The translations under genes were made by a program, and so were the position numbers. A stretch of DNA of 64,000 nt from DASUSH01 sp963785155 (GTDB taxonomy: Bacteria; Actinomycetota; Thermoleophilia; Solirubrobacterales; 70-9), in assembly GCA_963785155.1 (NCBI GenBank), contig CAWAUB010000004.1:558001-622000 (forward strand). Reading direction: 5' to 3'. Under the pieces are notes generated by a model. It saw nothing but the letters and a program-made list of their open reading frames with translations. It ran no database searches and was not told the DNA's origin. Of the stretch, positions 45,651-55,617 are shown piece by piece. Positions within the stretch are counted from its first letter, which is position 1. Each line of letters opens with the position of its first letter.

Positions 45651-45949
45651 TGGCTATCGAGTGGTATCTGGTCCTCTCCGCATTGCTGTTCGCCACGGGC
45701 GCGGCCGGCGTCCTGATCCGCCGCAGCCCGCTCGTCATCCTCCTCTGCCTGGAGCTGATGCTGAACGCGGGCAACCTGGCCATCCTCGCCTTCTCGCGCA
45801 GCCTCAACAACCAGGACGGTCAGATCTTCGCGATCGTCGTCATGGTCGTCGCCGCCTGCGAGGTGGTCGTCGGCCTCGGCCTGATCGTCGCGATGTTCCG
45901 CCGCAACCTTTCGCTCAACGTCGATGACATGCGGGAGCTGCGCGGGTGA
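45650..45949 (+). CDS. nuoK: NADH-quinone oxidoreductase subunit K
   Basis: This 99-aa subunit has three helices and the MrpC/NuoK signature PLVILLCLELMLNAGNLAI (conserved Glu of the proton path). GTG 45650 is served by GGAGG from repeat C. The stop overlaps the nuoL GTG (GTGA). Confidence 0.95.
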   Translation: MAIEWYLVLSALLFATGAAGVLIRRSPLVILLCLELMLNAGNLAILAFSRSLNNQDGQIFAIVVMVVAACEVVVGLGLIVAMFRRNLSLNVDDMRELRG

Positions 45950-47955
45950 ACGCCACCACCTACGCCTGGCTCGGCCTCGCGGCTCCTCTGATCGGCTCGA
46001 TCGTCATCGCGCTCGGCTACCGCCACCTGCCAGGTCGTAGCTCCGGCTGGATCGCGACGGGGGCGCTCGCGATCTCGTTTGGCTTCGCGATCGCCACGCT
46101 CCTCTCGCTCACCAGCCTGCCCGGCGAGGAGCAGCACCTCGCCGACTCGCTCTACGCCTACGCCGACGCCGCCGGGCTCGACATCGACCTCGGCATCTTC
46201 ATCGACCCGCTCTCGACCTGGATGTTCCTGATCGTCAGCGGCGTCTCGACGATGATCCACCTCTACTCCGTCGCCTATATGAAGTCGGACCGCGGGATCG
46301 CGCGGTACTTCTGTTACCTCAACTTCTTCGTCTTCTCGATGCTGTTGCTGGTCCTGGCCGGCAACTACGTGCTGCTGATCGTCGGCTGGGCCTTCGTCGG
46401 TTTCGCCTCCTATGCGCTGGTGAGCTTCTGGTACCGCCGCCACACCGCGACCACGGCGGGGATGAAGGCCTTCGTGATCAACGTGATCGGCGATGTTGGC
46501 CTGGTCCTCGCCGCATTCCTGATCGTCGGCCAGGTCGGCACCTTCGACTACGAGGCCGTCTTCTCTGCGGCGCCCGGCGCCTGGTCGGTGAACGAGGGCG
46601 AGATCGTCGCGATCTGCCTGCTCCTCTGCGTCGGCGCCTTCGCGAAGTCGGCACAGCTCCCGCTCCACACGTGGCTCCCGGACGCGATGGAGGGCCCGAC
46701 CCCGGTCTCCTCGCTGATCCACGCCGCGACGATGGTCACCGCCGGCGTCTACCTGATCGCCCGCTCGCACGTCCTCTTCGTCCTCGCCCCCACGGCCGCC
46801 GACATCGCCGCGTTCATCGGCCTCGCGACGCTGATCTTCGCCGCGACCGTCGCCCTGGCCGTCACGGACCTGAAGCGGATCATCGCCTACTCGACGGTGA
46901 GCCAGATCGGCTACATGATCGTCGGCGTCTCGATCGGGGCCTACATCGGCGGCATGTTCCACCTGATGACGCACGCCTTCTTCAAGGCCCTCCTCTTCAT
47001 GGCGGCCGGCTCGATCATCGGCGCGATGGCGGGAGCGCAGCACATCGACAAGATGCACGGCTTCCGCAAGGCGCTCCCGTTCACCGGCCTGCTGCTCTTC
47101 ATCGGAGCGTTATCGCTTGCCGCCTTCCCGCCGACCGCCGGCTTCTTCTCGAAGGACGAGATCCTCGTCTACGCGGCCACCCGCGGCGGCATGTACTGGG
47201 CGTTCGCGATCGGCGGTTACTTCGCCGCGTTCCTGACCGCCTTCTACGCCTTCCGGATCACCTTCCGCGTCATGACCGGGCCGCCGTGCGAGGAGGCGAA
47301 GGAGCTCGAGGGCGGCCACCTCGCCCACGCCGAGCATCCGTTCAACCCCGGGACCGGCGAGGAGGAGGACACCGACGTCGGCTTCCCCGGCCCCGGCCAC
47401 TACATCGCCGAGCGCGAGTGGCCGATGAAGATCGCGATGAGCGTGCTCGGCTTCGGCGCGCTCTTCGCCGGCTTCCTCCAGATCCCGGGGGTGACCGAGG
47501 TCGTCGACCACTTCCTCGAGCCGACCTTCGAGGATTCGCCGCTGTTCGCGATCCACCCCTCGGCCGCCGCCGAGTGGAAGGGCCTAGGGATCGGCACGCT
47601 GCTCTCGGCCGGCGGGATCGGCCTCGCCTACTACATGTATGTGGCGAAACCGGGGACGACGACGCGGCTGCGCGAGCGCTTCCCGCGCATCCACCTGTTC
47701 CTGCTCAACAAGTGGTACTTCGACGAGCTCTATGACGTGACCGTCTACCGGCCCGTGCTCGCGATCGGCCGCTTCTGCAACAACGTCTTCGAGCGCGTCG
47801 TCGTGCAGGGGATCGTCAACACCGTCGTCGGCGTGGTCCGCGGGACCGGCGCCGTCGTCCGCTCCGCCCAGTCGGGCTTCGTCCGCGCCTACGCCCTGCT
47901 CCTGATTGCCGGCTTCGCCTGCCTCGGCGTCTACTTCCTGGTGGTGGCCTCGTGA
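45946..47955 (+). CDS. nuoL: NADH-quinone oxidoreductase subunit L
   Basis: This 669-aa antiporter-like proton-pumping subunit has about 14-16 helices. It contains GWAFVGFASYALVSFWYR, the key Lys/His helix HTWLPDAMEGPTPVSSLIHAATMVTAGVYLIAR and the C-terminal lateral helix. A soluble insertion (about 445-490, Glu/Gly rich) is typical. Overlaps with nuoK and nuoM indicate coupling. Confidence 0.96.
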   Translation: MNATTYAWLGLAAPLIGSIVIALGYRHLPGRSSGWIATGALAISFGFAIATLLSLTSLPGEEQHLADSLYAYADAAGLDIDLGIFIDPLSTWMFLIVSGVSTMIHLYSVAYMKSDRGIARYFCYLNFFVFSMLLLVLAGNYVLLIVGWAFVGFASYALVSFWYRRHTATTAGMKAFVINVIGDVGLVLAAFLIVGQVGTFDYEAVFSAAPGAWSVNEGEIVAICLLLCVGAFAKSAQLPLHTWLPDAMEGPTPVSSLIHAATMVTAGVYLIARSHVLFVLAPTAADIAAFIGLATLIFAATVALAVTDLKRIIAYSTVSQIGYMIVGVSIGAYIGGMFHLMTHAFFKALLFMAAGSIIGAMAGAQHIDKMHGFRKALPFTGLLLFIGALSLAAFPPTAGFFSKDEILVYAATRGGMYWAFAIGGYFAAFLTAFYAFRITFRVMTGPPCEEAKELEGGHLAHAEHPFNPGTGEEEDTDVGFPGPGHYIAEREWPMKIAMSVLGFGALFAGFLQIPGVTEVVDHFLEPTFEDSPLFAIHPSAAAEWKGLGIGTLLSAGGIGLAYYMYVAKPGTTTRLRERFPRIHLFLLNKWYFDELYDVTVYRPVLAIGRFCNNVFERVVVQGIVNTVVGVVRGTGAVVRSAQSGFVRAYALLLIAGFACLGVYFLVVAS

Positions 47956-49436
47956 TCCAGGTCATGCTCTGGCTGCCGCTCGCCGTCGGGCTGCTCGGCC
48001 TCGTCCTGATGCCGCGGGCGGTGCCGATCGTCGCCTCGATCGGCGCGGTCGTGACGCTCGTGCTGGCCGTGATCATCGCGGCCGGCTTCGACCCCGACAT
48101 CGCGGGCCTCCAGCACGTCGTCGACGAGGAGTGGATTCCCGACCTGGGCGTCCGCTACCAGCTCGGAATCGACGGGATCAGCGTCTTTCTGGTCGTCCTC
48201 ACTGCGCTGATCTGGGCCGGGTCGGTGATCTGGTCGGCGTTCTTCGGAGCCGAGCGGCCGAAGACCTATTTCATGATGCTGCTGCTCGCGGAGACGGCGA
48301 CGCTCGGCGCGTTCCTCTCGCAGGACCTCCTCCTCTTCGTCCTCTTCTTCGACCTGATGCTGGTCCCGTTCTTCTTCCTCTTCGGTGGCTGGGGGAAGGA
48401 GAACGAGGGGGTCAAACCCGTCCCGGCGACGATGAAGATGATGGTCTACACGCTCGTCGGCTCGCTGCTGATGCTGGTCGGCGCGATCGCCGCGGCGATC
48501 CTCGCGACGCCCGAGGGCGGGCAGATCACCTTCTCGATCGCGACCCTCAGCCAGAACCTGCTGCCGGAGGGAACCCAGGACTGGATTTTCTGGTTCTTCG
48601 CCGCGGCCTTCCTGGTCAAGATGCCCGCGGTCCTGCTGCACGGATGGATGCCCGACGCCTACCGGGTCGCACCGCTGCCGGTGCTCGTCGTCTTCTCCGC
48701 GGTGCTCTCGAAGGTCGGCGCGTACGGCTTCCTGCGGGTCTCCCTGCCGCTCTTCCCCGACGCGGTGGAGAACTACCAGGAGATCGTCCTGCTGATCGCG
48801 CTCGGCTCGATCCTCTACGGCTCGTTCATGGCGTTCACGCAGACGAACGTGCGGCTGGTCGCCGGCTTCTCGTCCGTGGCCCAGCTCGGCTTCATCACGC
48901 TCGGGATCTTCAGCCTGCGGCCCGACGGCGCTGACGGGGCAGTGCTGCAGATGGTCAACCACGGGCTCGTCGTCGCGCCGCTCCTCTTCATCGTCGCGAT
49001 CCTCTACCGCCGCGCCGGGACCGAGGACCTGCGCGAGATGGGAGGCCTCGCGATGCGGGCGCCGGTCCTGGCGGCGTTATTCCTGATCGTCACCCTGGCG
49101 ACGCTCGCGATGCCGGGCTCGTCGAACTTCGTCGGCGAGTTCTTCATCCTCAACGGCGTCTTCCAGGACGACACCGCGTACGCGGTGGTGGCCATGATCG
49201 GCGTCGTCTTCGCGGCGTTCTACGCGCTGCGGCTCTATCAGCGCACGATGCACAACCGCAAGCCGGAGGGCTATGAGTCGCGGGAGATCACGCTGCGCGA
49301 GTCGCTGGTCCTCGTCCCGCTCGTGGCCTGCATCATCGCGCTCGCGCTGTATCCCGGGCTGATCCTGAAGAGCGGTGAGAAGTCGGTGGAGGCCGCCCTG
49401 GCCCCTGACGAAACCGCGGTGGTGAGCACCGAATGA
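47952..49436 (+). CDS. nuoM: NADH-quinone oxidoreductase subunit M
   Basis: This 494-aa antiporter-like subunit has the conserved FDLMLVPFFFLFGGWG (TM5 Glu replaced in the usual region by nearby acidic residues), KMPAVLLHGWMPDAYRVAPLPVLVVFSAVLSKVGAYG and SSVAQLGFITLGIFSL. It overlaps nuoL (GTGA) and nuoN (ATGA). Confidence 0.96.
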   Translation: MIQVMLWLPLAVGLLGLVLMPRAVPIVASIGAVVTLVLAVIIAAGFDPDIAGLQHVVDEEWIPDLGVRYQLGIDGISVFLVVLTALIWAGSVIWSAFFGAERPKTYFMMLLLAETATLGAFLSQDLLLFVLFFDLMLVPFFFLFGGWGKENEGVKPVPATMKMMVYTLVGSLLMLVGAIAAAILATPEGGQITFSIATLSQNLLPEGTQDWIFWFFAAAFLVKMPAVLLHGWMPDAYRVAPLPVLVVFSAVLSKVGAYGFLRVSLPLFPDAVENYQEIVLLIALGSILYGSFMAFTQTNVRLVAGFSSVAQLGFITLGIFSLRPDGADGAVLQMVNHGLVVAPLLFIVAILYRRAGTEDLREMGGLAMRAPVLAALFLIVTLATLAMPGSSNFVGEFFILNGVFQDDTAYAVVAMIGVVFAAFYALRLYQRTMHNRKPEGYESREITLRESLVLVPLVACIIALALYPGLILKSGEKSVEAALAPDETAVVSTE

Positions 49437-50998
49437 CCGACTTCACCGCCCCCCATATCGACTACGCCGGGCTCTCGCCCGTGATCGCGCTGACCGCGGG
49501 ACTCGTCGTCGTCCTGCTCGTCGGCCTGGTCGGCCGGGCGCAGCGGATCTTCGTCTCGGCCTGCACCCTGATCACCCTGGCGACCACCGCCGGCCTATGT
49601 ATCTGGCAGTGGGGCGAGGAGAAGGACCTGGTCGCCGGGGCGCTGCGGCTGGACGACCTGGCGATGGCGATCATCCTCATGGTCCTCGCCGCCGCGGCGT
49701 TCGTCGTCCCGCTCTCCTGGCGCGAGGAGGCCGCCGAGGCATCGGACGACGATCCGCGCCACGGCGAGTTCCAGGCGCTGCTGCTCGGCTCGGTGCTCGG
49801 CATGGTCCTGCTCGCCCAGGCGCAGAACCTGGTCAGCTTCTTCGTCGCTCTCGAGCTTCTGTCGGTGCCGCTCTACGTCCTCTGCGGCGCAGCGATCCGC
49901 CGCCGCTCCTCGCTGGAGTCCGGTCTCAAGTACCTGATCGTCGGCTCGCTCGGCTCGGCGACGCTGCTCTACGGGATGGCGTTCATCTACGGCGGCTCGG
50001 GGTCGACCGACTTCACCGCAATCGGCGAGGCGCTGGCCGCCGGCGTCTTCGACGACCCGCTGATCCTGATCGGGATCGCGCTCTGCGCCACGGGGCTCGC
50101 GTTCAAGATCTCGATCGCGCCCTTCCACCAGTGGACTCCCGACGTCTACCAGGGCGCACCAACCCCGGTCACCGCGTTCATGGCGGTGGCGACGAAGGCC
50201 GCCGCCTTCTGCGTCTTCCTGCGCTTCTTCGAGGTCGCCCTGGGCCCCGCCGTCGAGGACTGGGACACGGCGCTCGCCGCGCTCGCCGCGATCTCGATCG
50301 TCGTCGGCAACGCGGGCGCGATCGGGCAGGACTCGCTGAAGCGCCTGCTCGGCTATTCGGGCGTGGCGCAGGCCGGCTACATGCTGGTCGGCATCGTCGC
50401 GTTCTCGGAGACGGGGACCAGCGCACTGGTCTTCTACCTCGGCGCCTACACGCTGATGAACCTCGCGGCGTTCGGCGTGATCACGATCCGCGAGCGCCAG
50501 ACGCCCTATGGCGACGACATCAAGTGCGTCGAGGGCCTCGGCCGCGAGCGGCCGGTGCTCGCCTGGCCGCTGACGATCGCGATGCTCGCCCTCGCCGGGC
50601 TGCCCGGCACGACGGGCTTCATCGGCAAGCTCTTCCTGATCGAGGCCGCGGTCGAGTCGGACTTCACCTGGCTCGCCGTCCTGATCGCGATCGGGACGAT
50701 GGTCTCACTCGCCTACTACCTGCGGGTGCTCGCCTACGTCTGGATGCGGCCCGGTGAGGACGAGGAGCGGGAGGAGGCGAAGACGCAGGCCCTGCCCGCC
50801 CTCGCCGGCGGCTCGCCGGAGGCCGACGCTGAACTAACGCCCGCCGGCGGGCCCAACCGCGGCATCCGCTGCAAGACCATCATCGCGGCGACGGTCGTCG
50901 TCGCGGCGGCGACCGTCTTCTTCGGCGTCTACCCCGATCCGCTGGTGGACTTCGCCGAGGCGGCGGGCGAGTCGCTCAGTGCCTCAACCGGTCGTTAA
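49433..50998 (+). CDS. nuoN: NADH-quinone oxidoreductase subunit N
   Basis: This 521-aa antiporter-like subunit has FFVALELLSVPLYVLCG (conserved Glu), FKISIAPFHQWTPDVYQGAPTPVTAFMAVATKAAAFCVFLR, LLGYSGVAQAGYMLVG. A cytoplasmic loop with many Glu (about 435-475) precedes the last helix. Last gene of the nuo set; its end overlaps the MFS gene by 20 nt. Confidence 0.96.
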   Translation: MTDFTAPHIDYAGLSPVIALTAGLVVVLLVGLVGRAQRIFVSACTLITLATTAGLCIWQWGEEKDLVAGALRLDDLAMAIILMVLAAAAFVVPLSWREEAAEASDDDPRHGEFQALLLGSVLGMVLLAQAQNLVSFFVALELLSVPLYVLCGAAIRRRSSLESGLKYLIVGSLGSATLLYGMAFIYGGSGSTDFTAIGEALAAGVFDDPLILIGIALCATGLAFKISIAPFHQWTPDVYQGAPTPVTAFMAVATKAAAFCVFLRFFEVALGPAVEDWDTALAALAAISIVVGNAGAIGQDSLKRLLGYSGVAQAGYMLVGIVAFSETGTSALVFYLGAYTLMNLAAFGVITIRERQTPYGDDIKCVEGLGRERPVLAWPLTIAMLALAGLPGTTGFIGKLFLIEAAVESDFTWLAVLIAIGTMVSLAYYLRVLAYVWMRPGEDEEREEAKTQALPALAGGSPEADAELTPAGGPNRGIRCKTIIAATVVVAAATVFFGVYPDPLVDFAEAAGESLSASTGR

Positions 50999-52439
50999 CG
51001 CGTCGGGTCCCACTCCGCTCGGCGAGGCGCTCGACCGCGCACCGATGAGCCGTCGCCACATGCGCTTCTGGCTGCTCGCCGGGCTCGGGATCATGCTCGA
51101 CGGGTTCGACTTCTTCATCATCGGGGTCGCCAATCCGCTGATCGCCGAGGACTTCGCGACGAGCGACGCGGTCAAGGGGCTGATCTCCGCGGCTGCGATC
51201 GTCGGTGCCATCTTCGGGGCCGCGCTGCTGGGCCCGATCGCGGACAAGGTCGGGCGGCGGCGGATCTTCAAGATCGACCTCTGGCTCTTCGTCGTGTTCT
51301 CGGTCGCCTGCGTGTTCGCCTGGGACGCGGCGTCACTGATCGCGTTCCGCTTCATGCTCGGGATCGCGATCGGCCTCGACTACCCGATCGCCGCCAGCTA
51401 CCTGGCCGAGGTGCTGCCCGCCCGCGACCGCGGGCGCTGGCTCGTCGGCGCCTTCAGCCTGCAGGCGGTCGGGATCCTGCTCGGTGCGCTGGTCGGCGTC
51501 GTCGTCCTGAACCTGCTGCCCGAGGTCGACTCCTGGCGGCTGATGCTCGGGTTCGGCGCGATCCCGGCACTGGTGATCATCTGGCTGCGGCGAGCGGTCC
51601 CGGAGAGCCCTCGTTGGCTCGCCCAGAACGGGCATGAGGAGGAGGCGGTCGAGGTGACCTCGGCCCTGGTCGGGGTGCCGGTGGTCTGCACGGACGCGGA
51701 CACACGAAGAACCGAGCCCCCTCCAGAGGGGATCAGGGCGCTGATCCAGCCCCGCCTCTTCCGGCGCGACATGATCAGGCGGACGATCTTCACGGCCGTC
51801 CCGTGGTTCCTGATGGACATCGCGGTCTACGGCGTCGGGATCTTTACGCCGACGCTGCTCGCGGCCTTGGCGCTCGCCGGGTCCGACGCGACCTTCATCG
51901 CCAACGACATCGCCTCGACCGAGGGCACGGCGCTCCTCGACCTGTTCCTAGTTGTCGGCTTCGTCGGCGCGATCTTCTTCGTCGAGCGTGTGGGGCGGCT
52001 CCGGCTGCAGCTGTTCGGCTTCGCGATGATGGCGATCGCGCTGGCCCTGCTCGCATACGCGGAGGGCCTTCCCGGTGGCGGCGAGGACCACATCGCCCTC
52101 GTCGTGATCGGCTTCGCGATCTTCAACACGTTCATGAACGCCGGCCCCAACGCGACGACGTACGCGCTGCCGGCCGAGGTCTTCCCGTCCGAGGTGCGGG
52201 CGGCCGGCCACGGCTTCGCCGCCGGCTGCGCAAAGCTCGGCGCGGCGATCGGCGTCTTCTTCTTCCCGATCCTCCTGAACGACATCGGCACGAGCGCCCT
52301 GCTCTACATCATCGCCGGGGGCTGCCTGATCGCCCTGATCGTGACGAAGATCTTTGGCATCGAGCCGAAGGGCAGGTCGCTGAACGAGGTCTCGGGGGAG
52401 GCAATCGCGGAGGTCGCCCCGCACCCCGTCCCGCCCTGA
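50979..52439 (+). CDS. MFS transporter, sugar-porter-like
   Basis: This 486-aa protein has 12 predicted helices. It has the major-facilitator loop GPIADKVGRRRIFKIDLW after helix 2, a DYPIAASYLAEVLPARDRGR segment, and PESPRWL after helix 6, which is a sugar-porter signature. It imports or exports a small solute by proton coupling; substrate unknown. GTG 50979 lies within nuoN, so it may be read through from the nuo promoter. Confidence 0.83.
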   Translation: MPQPVVNASGPTPLGEALDRAPMSRRHMRFWLLAGLGIMLDGFDFFIIGVANPLIAEDFATSDAVKGLISAAAIVGAIFGAALLGPIADKVGRRRIFKIDLWLFVVFSVACVFAWDAASLIAFRFMLGIAIGLDYPIAASYLAEVLPARDRGRWLVGAFSLQAVGILLGALVGVVVLNLLPEVDSWRLMLGFGAIPALVIIWLRRAVPESPRWLAQNGHEEEAVEVTSALVGVPVVCTDADTRRTEPPPEGIRALIQPRLFRRDMIRRTIFTAVPWFLMDIAVYGVGIFTPTLLAALALAGSDATFIANDIASTEGTALLDLFLVVGFVGAIFFVERVGRLRLQLFGFAMMAIALALLAYAEGLPGGGEDHIALVVIGFAIFNTFMNAGPNATTYALPAEVFPSEVRAAGHGFAAGCAKLGAAIGVFFFPILLNDIGTSALLYIIAGGCLIALIVTKIFGIEPKGRSLNEVSGEAIAEVAPHPVPP

Positions 52440-52440
52440 T

Positions 52441-52695
52441 CTAGGCGGGCTCGACTCCCAGGGCCTCGAGCAGGTCGGTGGAGCTTTCGTCTCGGTTCAG
52501 GTCGGCCTGAAGGACCTGCCCGCCGGCCCTAAGCGTCAGCCGGGCGAGCTCATTGGTGCTGTTCCCGCCGACGTCGCCGTCGGCGTACATCGTGGCGGTG
52601 ATCGACTCCTCCTCCGTCGCCGATCCCTGGACGTCGGCGCGAGGCCAGTCGACGAGCTGATCGACGGGGACTGAGGCCGCGCTTGCGGTTGAACT
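52441..52695 (-). pseudogene. Possible small-gene remnant, no canonical start
   Basis: The minus frame is open from a TAG (52441-52443) to about 52733 and reads like real protein near its end (WPRADVQGSATEEES, then LARLTLRAGGQVLQADLNRD). No ATG/GTG/TTG opens the frame before an inner ATG at about 52589, and a neighbouring frame encodes a plausible continuation (FTAEFNRKRGLS). It may be the 3' part of a decayed or frameshifted gene in the 339-nt gap between the MFS and AEC genes. I see no other feature in this gap. Confidence 0.3.
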
Positions 52696-52778
52696 CGGCG
52701 GTGAAGCAAACGAGACGCGTGGCCGTCAGCCTCGTCGGACATGGCGGGGATTGTTTCAACCCGGGAGGATTGCGCGCC

Positions 52779-53699
52779 TTGATCGCGATCGTCGCCGCCA
52801 TCGTCCTGTCGGTCGCCGCCGGTGCCTGGGCCGAGCGGCGCTATGGCGAGCGCGCCGGGGAGGGTTCCCGGCGGTCGCTCCTCTTCGTCCTCTACGTCGT
52901 CCTGCCGCCGACGACGTTCTTCAATATCGCCGCCGCGGACATCGACGTCAACGCGGGGGTCGGGATCGCGCTCGCGTGGATCGCTCTGGGCATCGCCGTC
53001 GGGGTGGCCTGGCTGGTCGCGACGAAGGTGCTGCGGCTCCGGCGCGCCGCCGTGGGGGCGGTGCTGGTCTGCATCCTCGTCGCCAACACCGGCTACCTCG
53101 GCTACCCGGTGGTCGCGCTGCTCGAGGGGCTCGACGCCCTCTCGGTCGGCGTGGCCTACGACATCCTGGTCGGCGCGCCGGCGCTGTTGCTCGGCGCGTT
53201 CTCGATCGGGGCGGCGTTCGGCGACCGGGCCGGTGAGACGCGGCGCGAGCGCGTGATCGCGTTCTTCGCCCGGAACCCCCCGCTCTATGCGGCGATCCTC
53301 GGTCTGCTCGCCCCGGATTCGTTCGCGCCGGACGTCGCGGTGGACGTCTCGCGCATCGCGGTGATCTGCATCCTGCCGATCGGGTTCTTCGCGGTCGGCG
53401 TTGCGCTCGCGGAGGAGTCCGAGCACGGGACCTTCGCCGGGATCCCCAGGCTCGACGGCCCGGTCGCGCTCGCGATCGGGTGCCGGATGTTGCTCGCGCC
53501 GGCACTCCTCGTTGCGCTCGCGGCGCCGCTGATCGACCTGCCGGAGCCCTATCTGCTGCTGGCGGCGATGCCCTGCGGGCTCAACTCGATGATCGTCACG
53601 CACGCGTACGGCCTGGACGTGCGGGTGGCTGCGTCGGCGATCGCGTGGTCCACGGCCATCGCCATCGTCGCCCTCGTCCCGCTCTCACTCGTTGCCTGA
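52779..53699 (+). CDS. AEC-family (auxin efflux carrier-like) transporter
   Basis: This protein of about 306 aa has ten hydrophobic helices in the two-times-five layout of the family. N-terminal SLLFVLYVVLPPTTFFNIAA and the middle LVANTGYLGYPVVALLEG (Asn/Gly crossover) and C-terminal AAMPCGLNSMIVTHAYGLD are recognisable. Exports or imports organic anions; substrate unknown. TTG 52779 is 10 nt after GGAGG (52764-52768). An open frame back to 52683 adds residues with no hydrophobic character. Confidence 0.78.
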   Translation: MIAIVAAIVLSVAAGAWAERRYGERAGEGSRRSLLFVLYVVLPPTTFFNIAAADIDVNAGVGIALAWIALGIAVGVAWLVATKVLRLRRAAVGAVLVCILVANTGYLGYPVVALLEGLDALSVGVAYDILVGAPALLLGAFSIGAAFGDRAGETRRERVIAFFARNPPLYAAILGLLAPDSFAPDVAVDVSRIAVICILPIGFFAVGVALAEESEHGTFAGIPRLDGPVALAIGCRMLLAPALLVALAAPLIDLPEPYLLLAAMPCGLNSMIVTHAYGLDVRVAASAIAWSTAIAIVALVPLSLVA

Positions 53700-53722
53700 T
53701 CAAGCCATGAGATGCTTGCTGG

Positions 53723-54082
53723 GTGCTTCACCATGTGTCCATCGAGATTCACCCCGACTCCGCAGACCGCGTGCTCGAGTTCCTCGGGCTGATCGGGTTT
53801 CAGGCGGTCGAAGCGCCCGCCGAGATCGCCGAGTACGTCGACTGGGTCGAGAGCGAGGGGACGCAGGTCCACCTGATCCGCACGCCCGAACCCGCGCTCC
53901 AGCACCTCGGCCACCCGGCCTTCGTCGCCCCCGAGTTCGAGACGACCGTCGCCGCCGTCACCGGCGCCGGCTTCGAGTTCGACGAGTCACGCGAGCTCTG
54001 GGGCGAGCGCCGAGGCTTCGCGACGCTTCCCGGCGGTCAGAAGGTGGAACTGATGGCGGCCCCGCCGCAAGCCTCGGTCTAG
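53723..54082 (+). CDS. VOC-superfamily (glyoxalase-like) protein
   Basis: This 119-aa protein has two beta-alpha-beta-beta-beta units as in vicinal-oxygen-chelate proteins: HHVSIEIHPDSADRVLEFLGLIGF at the start and HPAFVAPEFETTVAAVTGAGFEF followed by RRGFATLPGGQKVELM. Candidate metal ligands are His 4, Glu 114 and neighbours. Function cannot be specified. The TAG shares CTAG with the convergent monooxygenase. Confidence 0.78.
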   Translation: MLHHVSIEIHPDSADRVLEFLGLIGFQAVEAPAEIAEYVDWVESEGTQVHLIRTPEPALQHLGHPAFVAPEFETTVAAVTGAGFEFDESRELWGERRGFATLPGGQKVELMAAPPQASV

Positions 54083-55617
54083 GCGCCGGCGGTCGTGGCG
54101 ACCTTCGGGCCCGAGCCGTTCGTGGAGATCTCCGCCATCGCGCCCCGGGAGAACTCGATGCCCTCGTCGTCAAGCGCGCTGTGGCGCATCATCGCGATGT
54201 CGCGCGGATAGTTCTGGTAGAGCCGCCACGGCGCCCTGCCGCCCTGCTTCGGTACCTGGTCGAGGACGCGCTGCACGTAGCCCGAGTTCAGGTCGATGAG
54301 CGGAGCTGTGCCGACCGAGGGGTCGGGCACCACGGGCGTCGCCACGCGGAAACCGTTCTCGTCCATGTGGTTCAGGATGCGGGCGACGTACTCGCTGACG
54401 AGATCGCATTTGAGGGTCCAGGAGGCGTTGGTGTAGCCGACGGCCATCGCGGCGTTGGGGACCCCGCTGAGCATCGCCCCCTTGTAGACGATCGAACCGG
54501 GGATGTCGAGTGGCTCGCCGTCGAGCTTGACGTCGATCCCGCCGAGGAGCTCCAGGTTGAGCCCCGTCGCGGTGATGACGATGTCGGCCGCGAGCTCCTC
54601 GCCGGACTCGAGGGCGATGCCACCCTCGGTGAACCGGGTGATCCGGTCGGTGACGATCGTCGCCTCGCCGCGGCGCAACACCTTGAAGAGATCGCCGTCC
54701 GGGGCGAGGCAGATCCGCTGATCCCAAGGGTCGTACTTCGGCCGGAAGTGGGGGTCGGTCGGGAAGTCCTTCGGCAGGTTGAGCGCCAGACCGCGACGGA
54801 TGAACCACTTGACGACCTTCGGCCAGCGACGCGCGACCGCGAAGCTCGCCTGGGTGAACAGCGCGCCCTTCCAGCGCATGATCGGCCAGACGATCCGATG
54901 CGGCAGGCGGAGTTTGAGCAGGAGCGTCGCGAGGGGGTCGGTCGCGGGCATCGCGACGACGTAGCCCGGCGAGCGCTGGAGCATCGTGATGTGCTCGGCG
55001 CCCTCGGCCATTGCCGGCAGGAGCGTGATCGCGGTCGCGCCGCTGCCGATGACGACCACGCGCTTGCCGGAGTAGTCGAGGTCCTCGGGCCAGTGCTGCG
55101 GATGGATCACCTCGCCGCGGAAGCTCTCGATCCCCTCGAACTCGGGGGTGTAGCCCTCGTCGTAGCGGTAGTAGCCCGTGCAGGCGTAGAGGAAGTTGCA
55201 GGTGAGCGACTCCCGCTCGCCGGTGTCGGTGTGCTCCACCTCAACGGTCCAGAGCGACTCGGCCGTGGACCACTCGGCGCCGGCGACGCGGCGGTTGAAG
55301 CGGATCGCCGAGTCGACCCCATATTCGCGCGCGGTCTCCTGGATGTAGGTGCGGATGTCCGGCCCGTCGGCGATCGCTTTCGCCTCCTGCCAGGGCCGGA
55401 ACGCGTATCCGAGGGTGAACATGTCCGAGTCGGACCGGATCCCCGGGTAGCGGAAGAGGTCCCAGGTGCCGCCCATGGACTCACGGGACTCGAGGACCGC
55501 GAACGTCTTCTGCGGACACTCGTCGCGAAGCCGACAGGCGGCGCCGATTCCGGACAGGCCCGCGCCGACGATCAGGACGTCGAGGTGTTCGGTCGGGCTG
55601 TGGAGATCCTGGCTCAT
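54079..55617 (-). CDS. Baeyer-Villiger-type flavin monooxygenase, EthA-like
   Basis: This 512-aa protein has the FAD motif VLIVGAGLSGIGAACRLRDECP, GTWDLFRYPGIRSDSDMFTLGYAFRPW (a phrase found in EthA/MymA-type enzymes), the fingerprint FRGEVIHPQHWPED (F-x-G-x-x-x-H-x-x-x-W-P) and the NADPH motif VVVIGSGATAITLLPAMA. It oxidises ketones or sulphur compounds with NADPH. ATG 55617 preferred over TTG 55620; no ribosome-binding site. The upstream 90 nt is AT-rich with short palindromes and could bind a regulator. It is the second such enzyme in the window. Confidence 0.88.
   Translation of the reverse strand: MSQDLHSPTEHLDVLIVGAGLSGIGAACRLRDECPQKTFAVLESRESMGGTWDLFRYPGIRSDSDMFTLGYAFRPWQEAKAIADGPDIRTYIQETAREYGVDSAIRFNRRVAGAEWSTAESLWTVEVEHTDTGERESLTCNFLYACTGYYRYDEGYTPEFEGIESFRGEVIHPQHWPEDLDYSGKRVVVIGSGATAITLLPAMAEGAEHITMLQRSPGYVVAMPATDPLATLLLKLRLPHRIVWPIMRWKGALFTQASFAVARRWPKVVKWFIRRGLALNLPKDFPTDPHFRPKYDPWDQRICLAPDGDLFKVLRRGEATIVTDRITRFTEGGIALESGEELAADIVITATGLNLELLGGIDVKLDGEPLDIPGSIVYKGAMLSGVPNAAMAVGYTNASWTLKCDLVSEYVARILNHMDENGFRVATPVVPDPSVGTAPLIDLNSGYVQRVLDQVPKQGGRAPWRLYQNYPRDIAMMRHSALDDEGIEFSRGAMAEISTNGSGPKVATTAGA

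Noticed and set aside
45820..47058. 412-codon minus-strand frame inside nuoL
   Set aside because: Asp/Arg/His/Glu-rich antisense of a membrane protein gene, a common artefact.
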